From contig JANYDT010000157.1 of NCBI GenBank assembly GCA_025359845.1, positions 1-55,103 of the forward strand: 55,103 nt of DNA. Reading direction: 5' to 3'. The DNA comes from Acidimicrobiia bacterium (GTDB lineage: Bacteria; Actinomycetota; Acidimicrobiia; Acidimicrobiales; JANYDT01). Below, in pieces: positions 7,982 through 16,125 of the stretch (positions are counted from its first letter, which is position 1; every line of letters begins with the position of its first letter). The translations under genes were made by a program, and so were the position numbers. The notes below the pieces were generated by a model. It searched no databases. It saw only the letters and a list, made by a program, of their open reading frames with translations, and had not been told where the DNA came from.

Positions 7982-9421
7982 CTAGTGTCCTGTGCCGGAA
8001 AGACGACGGCGTTCATCGGGCCCGAGATTGGCTCGGTCGGCGGCCAGTCGCCCGGCTACCCAGCCCTCGATATTGGTCGACGCCGATCCAATCCGCCGCA
8101 CCTCGGGGTACGCCTCTTCGGCCATTTCGCGAACCGCCGCTTCGCGACTTACGAGAACCGGCAGGAGGGCGTCGCCGTACTCCGCAGTCGCCTCCTCGAC
8201 CGTCGCAGCATTGGCCTCCTGCAAACGCTCACCGACCCGAATGGCATAGGCCATGAGGAACGACTGGCGAAACGAGCGGGTGCGGGACGTGCCGGAGCGG
8301 TCGATCCTTCGGCCGGTGGCCGCCATCGCGGCGGTGGCTTGCACGAGGAGCGAGGTGACGAGAAGTTCGACGATGTCGAGGTCGGCTTCGAAGCCCATGA
8401 TCGTCACGAGCCCGATCTCTTTGTTAACGATGGTGCGGGCCCGATTGGCCTGGGCCACGCAATGTACGAGCGTCGCCTTGGCGTTGGCGTACGGGTCATC
8501 GATGGGAAGACGCCGTCCGCCCGGCACGTCTCGCCCGCCGCCACCGCCATGGGCCGCGACGAGGGCGGCGTCGATGGCGTGGCGGGCCATGAGTTGTTGG
8601 GCCTTCACGGTAAACGCGTCGGCCTCGTCGGGGAATGTGGTCGATTCGGCTTTGGTCAGCAACGCTCTGACGAGTTCGAGCACCTTTCGGTCGATCGTGT
8701 CAGGTACTGCCCCGCTGCGGGCGAACCGGGCCAGAACCTCGCTCGGCGCCCCCGGATAGGACATCCAAATCGGTATCTTGCGCACTTTCGACAACTGGTG
8801 CAGAACCTCGATGGCCACATGGAACGCCGCGATCCGAGGAATTCCGGTCTTGACCGCCCATTGCTCGAGTCGCCCGGTCGACCCGTCATGCCACCAACAC
8901 TGGGCTCCGAGGCGATCGAGCTGTGCCGTCCACCGACGGTCGACGATCAACTTCGGAGTCGTGGCCCGACGATGGGCATGTTCGGCGGCCATGGCGTCGA
9001 CCACCACCGCTGCGGCGTCGCGGGCGATCTCGCCGCGGAGTTCGCGACGGACGTGGCGTTCGACCTCGACAGGCTGCCAACCGTTCGGCCAGAGCCGCCC
9101 TACGTACTCGACCAACAATTGGTCGACGGCGTGACAGCCGAGGTGCGGTTTGTCGGCGCGTGGGCCGGCCAGCGCGTCGAGCGCGGCTATGGCCTGCCCG
9201 TAACCTTGCTCGTCGCCATGATGGAGCGCCGATGTCGCATTGCTGACCATCAGGCGGGCCCGGTCGGCGCCCGAGTGGCGGTGGTCATCGGCCCTCGGGC
9301 GCGGCGGCGGGTCGTCTCGTTGCGCGCCTTCGCCATCGGGCCCGTCGGTGGCGCGCGCCTGGCGGGCTCGGCTTTGTCGTCGCTTCTTCTCGGCCCGTCG
9401 GGCTTTGTTGTTCGTCCCCAT
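7982..9421 (-). CDS. DUF2786 domain protein
   Basis: A 479-residue protein of unknown function. The N-terminus is highly basic (NNKARRAEKKRRQSRARQAR), suggesting nucleic-acid binding. The DUF2786 core is recognisable near residues 245-285: LVRALLTKAESTTFPDEADA followed by FTVKAQQLMARHAID. The C-terminal half is helical with further conserved-looking blocks (EADLDIVELLVTSLLVQATAAM). ATG at 9421 is the only sensible start given the basic head. Its stop lies 8 nt before the longest possible start of the HTH gene, so the two may be co-transcribed. It is divergent from the toxin-antitoxin pair. Confidence 0.8.
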   Translation of the reverse strand: MGTNNKARRAEKKRRQSRARQARATDGPDGEGAQRDDPPPRPRADDHRHSGADRARLMVSNATSALHHGDEQGYGQAIAALDALAGPRADKPHLGCHAVDQLLVEYVGRLWPNGWQPVEVERHVRRELRGEIARDAAAVVVDAMAAEHAHRRATTPKLIVDRRWTAQLDRLGAQCWWHDGSTGRLEQWAVKTGIPRIAAFHVAIEVLHQLSKVRKIPIWMSYPGAPSEVLARFARSGAVPDTIDRKVLELVRALLTKAESTTFPDEADAFTVKAQQLMARHAIDAALVAAHGGGGGRDVPGGRRLPIDDPYANAKATLVHCVAQANRARTIVNKEIGLVTIMGFEADLDIVELLVTSLLVQATAAMAATGRRIDRSGTSRTRSFRQSFLMAYAIRVGERLQEANAATVEEATAEYGDALLPVLVSREAAVREMAEEAYPEVRRIGSASTNIEGWVAGRLAADRANLGPDERRRLSGTGH

Positions 9422-9528
9422 GTGCTCAGTTTGTCAGGGGGCTAAGACAGTTTTTCGCCGAAGACACGATGAGATTCTCTTTTGTCGCTCGACGTGTGCG
9501 GTGGCGAGACAGCCGACTCGTGCTCGAC

Positions 9529-9546
9529 TTGCGCAAGTGTGCGCAA
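9529..9546 (+). promoter_or_regulatory. Inverted repeat, likely toxin-antitoxin operator
   Basis: TTGCGCA-AGTG-TGCGCAA, perfect 7-bp arms with a 4-bp centre, sits 30 bp upstream of the antitoxin start. Antitoxins of VapB type commonly bind such palindromes to repress their own operon. Confidence 0.5.
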
Positions 9547-9575
9547 ATCGACCCCGGTGAGATTAAGGTGAAGCT

Positions 9576-9866
9576 GTGCCCAAACTTTCGGCCCCGCTCT
9601 CCGAAGAAAGCTATCGACGTTTCCGGGTCACGACGCGACGACACGGGTTGAGCCACGGCGCCGCCTTGGCAAGGCTGGTCGAGCGGGCCAATCGAGATCC
9701 GTCGTTGCTCGATCCGCTTCCGCCCGATGCTCTCGCGGAGCATGTCGTCGCGTATATTGCTAGGACTGGAACGGCCGGGGGTTCGCTCGCCGGTTTTCTT
9801 CCCAAACTGACCGAAGCCGACTTCGAGGACGCGTCTCGAGAAGCGATTCGCGACGCCGGTACCTGA
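9576..9866 (+). CDS. Putative antitoxin of a VapBC-like pair
   Basis: A 96-residue protein encoded directly before a PIN-domain toxin. It starts with GTG, supported by AAGGTG at 9565-9570. The N-terminus (LSEESYRRFRVTTRRHGLSH) could form a short DNA-binding helix pair and the acidic C-terminus (EADFEDASREAIRD) is of the kind that wraps the toxin. I do not recognise the exact family; the antitoxin call rests mainly on size and context. Its stop TGA (9864-9866) overlaps the region where the toxin should start. Confidence 0.6.
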   Translation: MPKLSAPLSEESYRRFRVTTRRHGLSHGAALARLVERANRDPSLLDPLPPDALAEHVVAYIARTGTAGGSLAGFLPKLTEADFEDASREAIRDAGT

Positions 9867-9867
9867 G

Positions 9868-10269
9868 GTCGTTGTAGTCGACACCCACGCCTTGTTGTGG
9901 TGGCTCGCCGACGATCCGATTCTGCGCCCTGAGGCGCGGTCCCTCTTGAATTCGGCCGCGACCATTCTCGTGTCGGTGGCGACCATGATCGATATCTGGT
10001 ATCTCGCCCACAAACTCCAGTCGCCCATCACCGTGGAGCAGGCGGAGGCCGTCTGCGATCTGCTCGCGCGTGGGCTGCTCGACCGCGCCCTGGTCGTGCC
10101 GATCACCACGTCCACTTTGACCGGCGCCTGGTCAAGAATCGATCGGGAGCTGTTGCGCGACCCGTGGGATCGCCTGATCCTGGCGACCGCCGCCGATCGA
10201 TCGGTCCCGCTCGTAACGCGGGATCGGGCAATGATCGCGATCGGGCTCGCCGAAGTCATCGAGGCGTAA
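9868..10269 (+). CDS. PIN-domain (VapC-like) toxin lacking a normal start codon
   Basis: Likely an RNase toxin of the PIN family, about 130 residues. Recognisable blocks are VVVVDTHALLWWLADDP (first acidic residue), a centre in which MIDIW replaces the usual WEI, and LLRDPWDRLILATAA followed by LVTRD. Homology starts at 9868, but this frame has no ATG, GTG or TTG between the upstream stop (9808-9810) and TTG 9892, which lies after the first catalytic Asp (codon 9880-9882). GAGG at 9865-9868 would place a ribosome at GTA 9874. The gene may use a non-standard start, be reached by frameshifting from the antitoxin, or be silenced by a lost GTG. Confidence 0.65.
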   Translation, partial: VVVVDTHALLWWLADDPILRPEARSLLNSAATILVSVATMIDIWYLAHKLQSPITVEQAEAVCDLLARGLLDRALVVPITTSTLTGAWSRIDRELLRDPWDRLILATAADRSVPLVTRDRAMIAIGLAEVIEA

Positions 10270-10309
10270 ACATCTGCTCCCCAATCGCCAACCTGCAAAA
10301 GAGCTTTGG

Positions 10310-10403
10310 TAGGGTCGTTGGTATGCCCATTTCCGGCGACGCCGATTCGCGATTTGACCCGTCCGGCCTCCGGGGCAAGCCACGAAACGCATGCATCATC
10401 TGA
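10310..10403 (+). CDS. Possible leaderless 26-codon upstream ORF before the YqeC-like gene
   Basis: TAGGGT (10310-10315) is followed after 7 nt by ATG 10323, the same leaderless pattern as many other starts here. The frame encodes MPISGDADSRFDPSGLRGKP plus six residues and stops at TGA 10401-10403, overlapping the start of the next gene by 13 nt in another frame. Translation of this peptide could govern entry to the downstream gene. I do not recognise the peptide. The interval given includes the -10 box. Confidence 0.35.
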
Positions 10404-11122
10404 GCATCGACGATGTGACCGCCGCGATCGGACTCGGCGGCCACGAGTTGATCGCGCTGGTTGGCGGAGGCGGCAAGACGACCACGTTGTTCGCGCTGGG
10501 GCGGGCGCTCGGCGGCAGGGCGGGGACGGGACGGGTTGTGCTGACGACCACGACGAAGATGAGTTCGCAGCGCAGGGAAGGTCTCCCGGTGTTGTGCAAC
10601 CCATCGGGGGCCGACATTGCTGCGATCGCGGGGCCGACGCTGGTTTGGCAAGCCGAGGATGGACCCAAGGCGCTTGGGGTGCCCCCGGAGACCGTGGATA
10701 GGTGGTTCGACACCGTCGACCATGTCGTGGTCGAGGCCGACGGTGCTCGCCGCCACCCGTTCAAGGCGCCGGCGCCTTACGAACCGGTCATCCCGGCCCG
10801 GACCACGACCGTAATCTCTATGATCGGCGCCGACGCTCTCGATCAAGTGATAAGCGAGCGCTGCCACCGTCCTGTCCTGGTCGCGGCGGTGGCGGGCTGC
10901 AGCAGCGATGAGCGGCTCACGCCCGAGCGGGCGGCGCGCGTGTTGCTCAGCGGGGACGGATCGCGCAAGAGAGTTCCGTGTGGGGCCCGGTTCGTCGTCG
11001 TCGTGACCAAGGTGGGTGACGACAACGAGTCGTCGGTCGCCCGACTGGTCTCGGCGTTGAACGGACGGGTCGACAATTGCGTCACGGTTGCGTTCGATCC
11101 GTCCCTGCGCCCACACGACTGA
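10391..11122 (+). CDS. yqeC: YqeC-like putative accessory protein for molybdenum hydroxylases
   Basis: A 243-residue P-loop protein. LIALVGGGGKTTTLFALG is the nucleotide-binding loop; VVLTTTTKM follows, and then VVVEADGARRHPFKAPAPYE and PVIPARTTTVISMIG, all hallmarks of the family annotated as putative selenium-dependent hydroxylase accessory protein YqeC. Its biochemical role is unproven. No molybdenum hydroxylase, selenium gene or molybdenum-cofactor gene is present in this window, so it stands alone. No ribosome site is seen before ATG 10391; translation may depend on the overlapping small ORF. The protein is near family length. Confidence 0.78.
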   Translation: MHHLSIDDVTAAIGLGGHELIALVGGGGKTTTLFALGRALGGRAGTGRVVLTTTTKMSSQRREGLPVLCNPSGADIAAIAGPTLVWQAEDGPKALGVPPETVDRWFDTVDHVVVEADGARRHPFKAPAPYEPVIPARTTTVISMIGADALDQVISERCHRPVLVAAVAGCSSDERLTPERAARVLLSGDGSRKRVPCGARFVVVVTKVGDDNESSVARLVSALNGRVDNCVTVAFDPSLRPHD

Positions 11123-11287
11123 CCATCCCCGCGACCGGAACGACAACCCCACGCGGCGGACCGCTCCCTTGCTGAACCGGTCCCTGCTGCGCCCTCGGAC
11201 CGACCGCCAACACGTTGCGGGCCGCAAGGGTCTGACCCGTCCGCACGCTTGATCGGTCGGTGCGGCTTGTCCGATTTGATCGATCCG

Positions 11288-11317
11288 TTGGTGGTGCGAG
11301 GGCAGGCCCAGTACGGT
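11288..11317 (+). promoter_or_regulatory. Promoter of the LLM-class oxidoreductase gene
   Basis: TTGGTG (11288-11293) and TACGGT (11312-11317) are 18 bp apart; the start codon follows 7 nt after the -10 box, so the mRNA is probably leaderless. The rest of the 202-bp gap after the YqeC-like gene shows no gene. Confidence 0.5.
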
Positions 11318-11324
11318 TGCCGCC

Positions 11325-12539
11325 ATGCGTTTCGGAATCTTCTACGAGCACCAAATCCCCCGCCCCTGGGAGCGCGAATCCGAGCATCGTCAGTTTCAGA
11401 ACGCGCTTGACCAAGTCGAGCTGGCCGATCGGTGCGGATTCGATTATGCGTGGATGGTCGAGCACCACTTTCTCGAGGAGTACTCGCACGGTTCCTCGCC
11501 GACCGCGTTTCTGGCCGCCGCGAGTCAGAGGACGTCTCGCATCCGGCTCGGCCACGGCGTTTTCCAGATTCCGACCAACCATCCGATCCGCATCGCCGAG
11601 CAGGTGTCGACTCTCGATTTGCTGAGCAACGGACGCGTCGAGTTGGGCACAGGCGAGGGCGCGGGGCCGACGGAGCTGCATCCGTTCGGCGCCCGCGTTC
11701 GAGAGAAGCGAGAGATGTGGGAGGAAGGGATTCGAGCGCTGATTCCCTGCTTCACGCAGGAGAGCTGGGAGTGGCACGGGACCCATTGGGACTTTCCGGC
11801 CCGCAACGTGTTGCCCAAGCCGTATCAGCAGCCCCATCCACCGTTGTGGGTGGCGTGCTCCAACCTGTCAACGATCGAAATGTGCGCCCGGCGAGGGATG
11901 GGAGCGCTCGGCTTTCAGTTCGCCACTCCCGACGGGGCGCGCGCTTGGGTCAACCGCTATTACTCGTTGTTCGCACAGGGGCCGGAACTGCTCACCGAAC
12001 ATGCGACCAATCCCAACATCGCCGTCGTCTCGGGTTTCATGTGTGCACCGACCGACGAGGAGGCGCGCGCCATGGCCGACGGTTGGACGTTCTTTGTGTT
12101 CTGCCTCGAGTTCAACAGCTCGAACAAATACGAACCGGGAACGATCAACCTCTGGGAGCGCTACCAGGAGTGGAAGCAGCTGCCGGCGGCGTCGAAGGTG
12201 TTCGAAAGCGGCTTGATCGGATCGCCGTCGACGCTGCGGGCCAAACTGCGCGAGTTCGCCGCCACCGGCATCGACCAGATCATCTTGCTCAATCAGGCCG
12301 GCAAAAATACCCACGCCGACATCTGTTCGTCGCTCGAACTCTTCGCCACCGAAGTAATGCCTGAGTTCCACGCGCTCGAACCCGAGCACCAGGCGTGGAA
12401 GCAGGCCGTGCTGGCCGGCGAAATCGAACTTGAGAAGCTCGACACGGCGGGTCATACCACCGCCGTTATGGCCGCCAACCCGAACATCAAGCGCTACACC
12501 GCGGATCAGATCCGTCAGATGGCCGAGGCGAAGGCGTAG
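11325..12539 (+). CDS. LLM-class flavin-dependent oxidoreductase
   Basis: A bacterial-luciferase-like monooxygenase of 404 residues, using reduced FMN (or F420 in some relatives). The TIM-barrel start MRFGIFYEHQIPRPW is typical, followed by DQVELADRCGFDYAWMVEHH, LGHGVFQIPTNHPIRIAEQV, LDLLSNGRVELGTGEGAG and KPYQQPHPPLWVACSNLSTI. The C-terminal half contains IDQIILLNQAGKN. The substrate cannot be deduced. The start is ATG 11325, 7 nt after TACGGT. It stands alone, with the next gene 80 nt on. Confidence 0.88.
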   Translation: MRFGIFYEHQIPRPWERESEHRQFQNALDQVELADRCGFDYAWMVEHHFLEEYSHGSSPTAFLAAASQRTSRIRLGHGVFQIPTNHPIRIAEQVSTLDLLSNGRVELGTGEGAGPTELHPFGARVREKREMWEEGIRALIPCFTQESWEWHGTHWDFPARNVLPKPYQQPHPPLWVACSNLSTIEMCARRGMGALGFQFATPDGARAWVNRYYSLFAQGPELLTEHATNPNIAVVSGFMCAPTDEEARAMADGWTFFVFCLEFNSSNKYEPGTINLWERYQEWKQLPAASKVFESGLIGSPSTLRAKLREFAATGIDQIILLNQAGKNTHADICSSLELFATEVMPEFHALEPEHQAWKQAVLAGEIELEKLDTAGHTTAVMAANPNIKRYTADQIRQMAEAKA

Positions 12540-12622
12540 TTTTGGTTCACGGCCCGCGGCGGGCCACGGGCCCCGGGCTTTCACTCGACATGTGCCGCAC
12601 CAAATGCGCTAAGACTGGAGGA

Positions 12623-14761
12623 ATGCGGCGGAGCGTTGTAGGCCTCTCGATCTCCCTGGCGCTGGCGCTGAGTTCGTGCCGCGGTTCCTCGAAGCGGGCC
12701 GAACCCGAGGCACCGTCAGTGACGACCCCCACGTCGATCGAGCCGCTCGGATTGGCGATCGCCGGCGGCGGTCCGGCGCCGATTTTGGCACGTGAGCCGA
12801 GGGTTACGGTCGAGTCAACGGCGTCGGCGAGGGTTGCCTCGCCGATTACCGCTCCGTCGCCGACATCGGCTGCGCCGGCCGTTGTAACCCACTCGGTGCC
12901 CTCGACCGTCGTCACGGCGGGCTCTTCGGCCGCGCCCGTGGTCGCTCCGTCTGTGGTTTCGCGGCCCGTGGTCGCGCCGACCGTGCTTCTGCGGCCGGAG
13001 GTCGCGTCGACCGTGCTTCTGCGGCCCGAGGTTCAGCCCTCCGCGCTGGCGCGAGCCACTCGCTCCAAGACCCCGGCCACCGCAACGGTTTTCTCTGCGC
13101 CGGCCGTTGCATCCACGGTGGCGCCCGCCGGTCCGCGGCAAGGTGATCGGTGCGCCCGAGTCGACCTCGGCAGTCGCGTGTCGAGTAAGGATGGACGGAT
13201 CGTGCAATGCGTGACCATTGGGGTGGCGCAACGTTGGGCGCTCGTGGCTTCCACGCCGCCGAGGGTGCTTGGTCCCGGCGCTTCGCCGGAAACAGTCCCC
13301 GGTAACATATCCGTCCCCATCCCCGTCACGGCCGCCGATCCCGCCGTCTCGGGCTTGAATCCATCGGTGGTCAGGACGTCGGTCCCCGCCACGGTCCCTG
13401 TCCCTGCGACGGTGACGGTCCCCGCCACGGTCCCCCTCCCCGTCCCCGCCAGTGTCCCTGCCAACACGAAATCCGCCGCCGGGGCTCGTCGGAGAGCGAC
13501 CACTTCCCCCAGGACGATCCCGGCGGCCGCCGGGGCGCCCCCGCCAACTTCCTTTGACGGCGTCGCTACTGCCACCGCGGCATCGACACCCAAGCCTGGC
13601 TCGCCCGTGGCGGTGCCCGGCTTCGATGGCAGGACCATAACTCTCGGAATCGTCAGTACTCGCACACATCCGGTGTGGGGTCCGATCGGAAGGGTGATCG
13701 ATGCGGCCATCGAGAGTCACGTGGCCGCCATCAACCGGCGCGGTGGAATCGGCGGGCGTTTTCCCGTGCGCCTCCTTGAGGAAGACGCCGAATACGACCC
13801 GGCGTTGACATTGGCAAAGACGCAAAGTCTCAATGACCGTGTGGTTGGTTTCGCTTCGATCTTGGGCACCGGCAACGTCGCCGCCGTCCTGCCCTTTCTT
13901 GATCAGAATGGAACGTTGGCCAGCCCGGCGAGCCAGGATGCCGAGTGGGCTCTGCGACCGAGTTTGTTGCCGGTGTTCAACAGCTATCAGATTCAGGCCA
14001 TAAATGGCATCAGTTATTACTTGTCGCAGCCCGGTAATGAGGGCAATGTGGTGTGTGCCGTGTCGGTGCAGACCGCCTTCGGCGATACGGGAACGGAAGG
14101 ATTCAAATTTGCGGCTGCGAAACTCGCGTTCAAGGCCGGTCCGGTGGTGACAGTGTCGGCCACCGACGATGCCCCAGCCGCCGCCATTGGGGTGCTCCGG
14201 GCTTCGGGGTGTCAAGGTGTCTATTTGACGGCAGGGCCCAGGCAGGCGGGGTTTTTGGTGGTGGCCTCCGCACGAGTCGGATACTCCCCCCGCTGGATGT
14301 TTATGGGCGCGTCATTCTCGGATCGTCTCATCACCCAGGCCACCGATCCTGTCTTTGAACAGAGCGTTTGGGTGATTGGGGACGGTACAATCTGGGGCGA
14401 CCCGAGCGCCCCCGGTATGGCTCGATTGACCGACGAACTATTAGCCAATGACTACCGCGTGTACGTTGAGAATCCTGATGTGGGATTGACCTTCGGATAT
14501 GGCCAGGCCCTCGTGTTCGAAGCCGTGCTCGAGCGCGCTGTTGTGCTCGGCGATCTGTCTCGAGCTGGGTTGCGTCGGGCGGTTGCCTCGGTGGGCTCGG
14601 TGGATATGGCGGGTCTCGGTGCCGTCACCGACTATTCGCAGGTTCAACGACTCGCCAACGCACGCACGAGCGTCTTTGCGGTGGACGGGTCGTACCGCCT
14701 CGCCTTGCGAGTGCTTGCCCGCGACTACGGTTCGCCGGCGGCCGCGGAGTACCGGAAGTAG
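12623..14761 (+). CDS. Lipoprotein with long low-complexity stalk and branched-chain-type ligand-binding domain
   Basis: A 712-residue predicted lipoprotein. The signal peptide ends in the lipobox LSSC (Cys19). Residues 20-170 are rich in Pro, Ser, Thr and Val with repeats such as VAPTVLLRPEVASTVLLRPE. A small two-Cys module (GDRCARV...GRIVQCVTIG) and a second Pro/Val/Thr-rich stretch follow. From about residue 335 a type I periplasmic-binding fold begins (ITLGIVSTRTHPVWGPIG, NRRGGIGGRFPVRLLEEDAE), as in receptors of branched-chain amino-acid ABC importers. No permease or ATPase is adjacent, so it may be a sensor or an orphan receptor. ATG 12623 follows TAAGAC by 7 nt; GGAGG is only 1 nt away, too close for a normal ribosome site. 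Confidence 0.8.
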   Translation: MRRSVVGLSISLALALSSCRGSSKRAEPEAPSVTTPTSIEPLGLAIAGGGPAPILAREPRVTVESTASARVASPITAPSPTSAAPAVVTHSVPSTVVTAGSSAAPVVAPSVVSRPVVAPTVLLRPEVASTVLLRPEVQPSALARATRSKTPATATVFSAPAVASTVAPAGPRQGDRCARVDLGSRVSSKDGRIVQCVTIGVAQRWALVASTPPRVLGPGASPETVPGNISVPIPVTAADPAVSGLNPSVVRTSVPATVPVPATVTVPATVPLPVPASVPANTKSAAGARRRATTSPRTIPAAAGAPPPTSFDGVATATAASTPKPGSPVAVPGFDGRTITLGIVSTRTHPVWGPIGRVIDAAIESHVAAINRRGGIGGRFPVRLLEEDAEYDPALTLAKTQSLNDRVVGFASILGTGNVAAVLPFLDQNGTLASPASQDAEWALRPSLLPVFNSYQIQAINGISYYLSQPGNEGNVVCAVSVQTAFGDTGTEGFKFAAAKLAFKAGPVVTVSATDDAPAAAIGVLRASGCQGVYLTAGPRQAGFLVVASARVGYSPRWMFMGASFSDRLITQATDPVFEQSVWVIGDGTIWGDPSAPGMARLTDELLANDYRVYVENPDVGLTFGYGQALVFEAVLERAVVLGDLSRAGLRRAVASVGSVDMAGLGAVTDYSQVQRLANARTSVFAVDGSYRLALRVLARDYGSPAAAEYRK

Positions 14762-14835
14762 GGCCTCGGGCTGGCGGTGCTCGTGCTCGTGCAGGTGGTG
14801 CTCGTGCTTGCGCGGGTGCCACAACTGCAACGAAA

Positions 14836-16116
14836 TGCCACGACCACGGGCTTTACCCCGAGGACCAGTTCCTGGCCGACATGGCTCGTGTCACCGAGTA
14901 CCGGACCGATCCCGATCTGGTCGAAGTGCTGGTGCGGAGCAGCAGCGCGACGCTGCGCTGGATGGCGTCCAAGGGGGTGCGCTTCCAGCCCAGCTACAAC
15001 CGGCAGGCATACAAAGTCGACGGCAAGTTCACCTTCTGGGGCGGGCTCGCGTTGGAGGTCCACGGCGGCGGCAGGGCCTCATCGACGCGCTGACTTCAGC
15101 GGTCGAACGCGCGGGGATCGAGGTTCGTTACCACACCCGCGCGGTCGCGCTCATTGCCGATGACGGCGGCGAAGGGAGTACGCATCCGCACGGAAGGTCA
15201 GACGAGCGAGATGCCCGCCGATGCTGTTGTCATCGCGTCGGGCGGGTTCGAGGCCAACACCGAATGGCGCACCCGCTATCTATGTCCCGGCTGTTATCTC
15301 GCCAAGGTGCGGGGCACGCGCTTCAACACCGGTGACGGCATCGCGATGGCGCTCGACGCCGACGCGGTCGCCTACGGCAACTGGTCGGGGTGCCATTCGG
15401 TCCGATGGGATCGCAACGCGCCAGACTTCGGCGACCTCTCCGACGGTGACGGCTTCCAGAAGCACAGCTATCCCCTTGGCATCATGGTTAACGCACGGGG
15501 CGAACGCTTCGTCGATGAGGGCGCAGACTTCCGCAACTTCACGTACGCCAAGTACGGACGCGTCATCCTCGAGCAGCCCCAGCAGTTCGCGTGGCAGGTG
15601 TTCGACCAGCAGGTCACGCATCTGCTGCGCGACGAGTACCGGATCCGTCAGGTCACCAAGATCACCGCGGACACTGTTCCCGAATTGGCCGCAAGGCTCG
15701 AAGGCGTCGACCCTGCGGGCTTCTTGCGGACGGTCGCGCAGTTCAACGCCGCTGTACAGACCGACGTGGCGTTCAATCCGAACGTGAAGGACGGGCGGGG
15801 CACTCCTGGCATCGCGCTGCCGAAGACCAACTGGGCGAACCCTCTTGTCGCGCCGCCGTTCGAGGCGTATCAGGTCACGTGCGGCGTCACCTTCACCTTC
15901 GGCGGGTTGCGTGTGGCGCCGGACAATGCACAGGTCATCGACACCGAAGGCGAACCGATCCACGGCCTGTACGCCGCAGGCGAACTCGTCGGCGGGCTCT
16001 TCTACTTCAACTATCCGGGCGGGACTGGGCTCACGTCAGGCGCGGTGTTCGGGCGCATGGCGGGTACCGCCGCCGGAACCGCCGCCGTCGGCACCTCCTC
16101 CTTGTCATCGCGTTAG
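14836..16116 (+). pseudogene. Remnant of a TcuA-like FAD-dependent dehydrogenase
   Basis: The sequence matches flavoproteins of the fumarate reductase/tricarballylate dehydrogenase type, but in three frames. Frame one holds HDHGLYPEDQFLADMARVTE to WGGLALEVHGGG (to about 15070). Frame two holds QGLIDALTSAVERAGIEVRY to ADDGG (to about 15170). Frame three, readable from 15154, holds PADAVVIASGGFEANTEW, NARGERFVDEGADFRNFTYA, VRGTRFNTGDG and the C-terminal GLYAAGELVGGLFYFNYPGG. The N-terminal FAD-binding Rossmann motif is absent; 14762-14835 is only Gly/Ala/Arg low complexity. Two frameshifts plus a 5' truncation make a working enzyme very unlikely. The intact ligase begins 9 nt later. Confidence 0.8.
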
Positions 16117-16125
16117 GTTGCGGCG
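16114..16125 (+). promoter_or_regulatory. Leaderless -10 box overlapping the stop of the flavoprotein remnant
   Basis: TAGGTT (16114-16119) contains the TAG stop of the remnant and is followed after 6 nt by the ligase start. No convincing -35 element is seen. Confidence 0.35.

Noticed and set aside
7985..9445. A 486-codon plus-strand frame opposite the DUF2786 gene
   Set aside because: The minus-strand product has a recognisable DUF2786 core; the plus frame has none.
14762..14835. A GARARAGG-like stretch as the missing FAD-binding loop of the flavoprotein
   Set aside because: It lacks the GxGxxG and Glu pattern of a Rossmann FAD site and looks like simple-sequence DNA.
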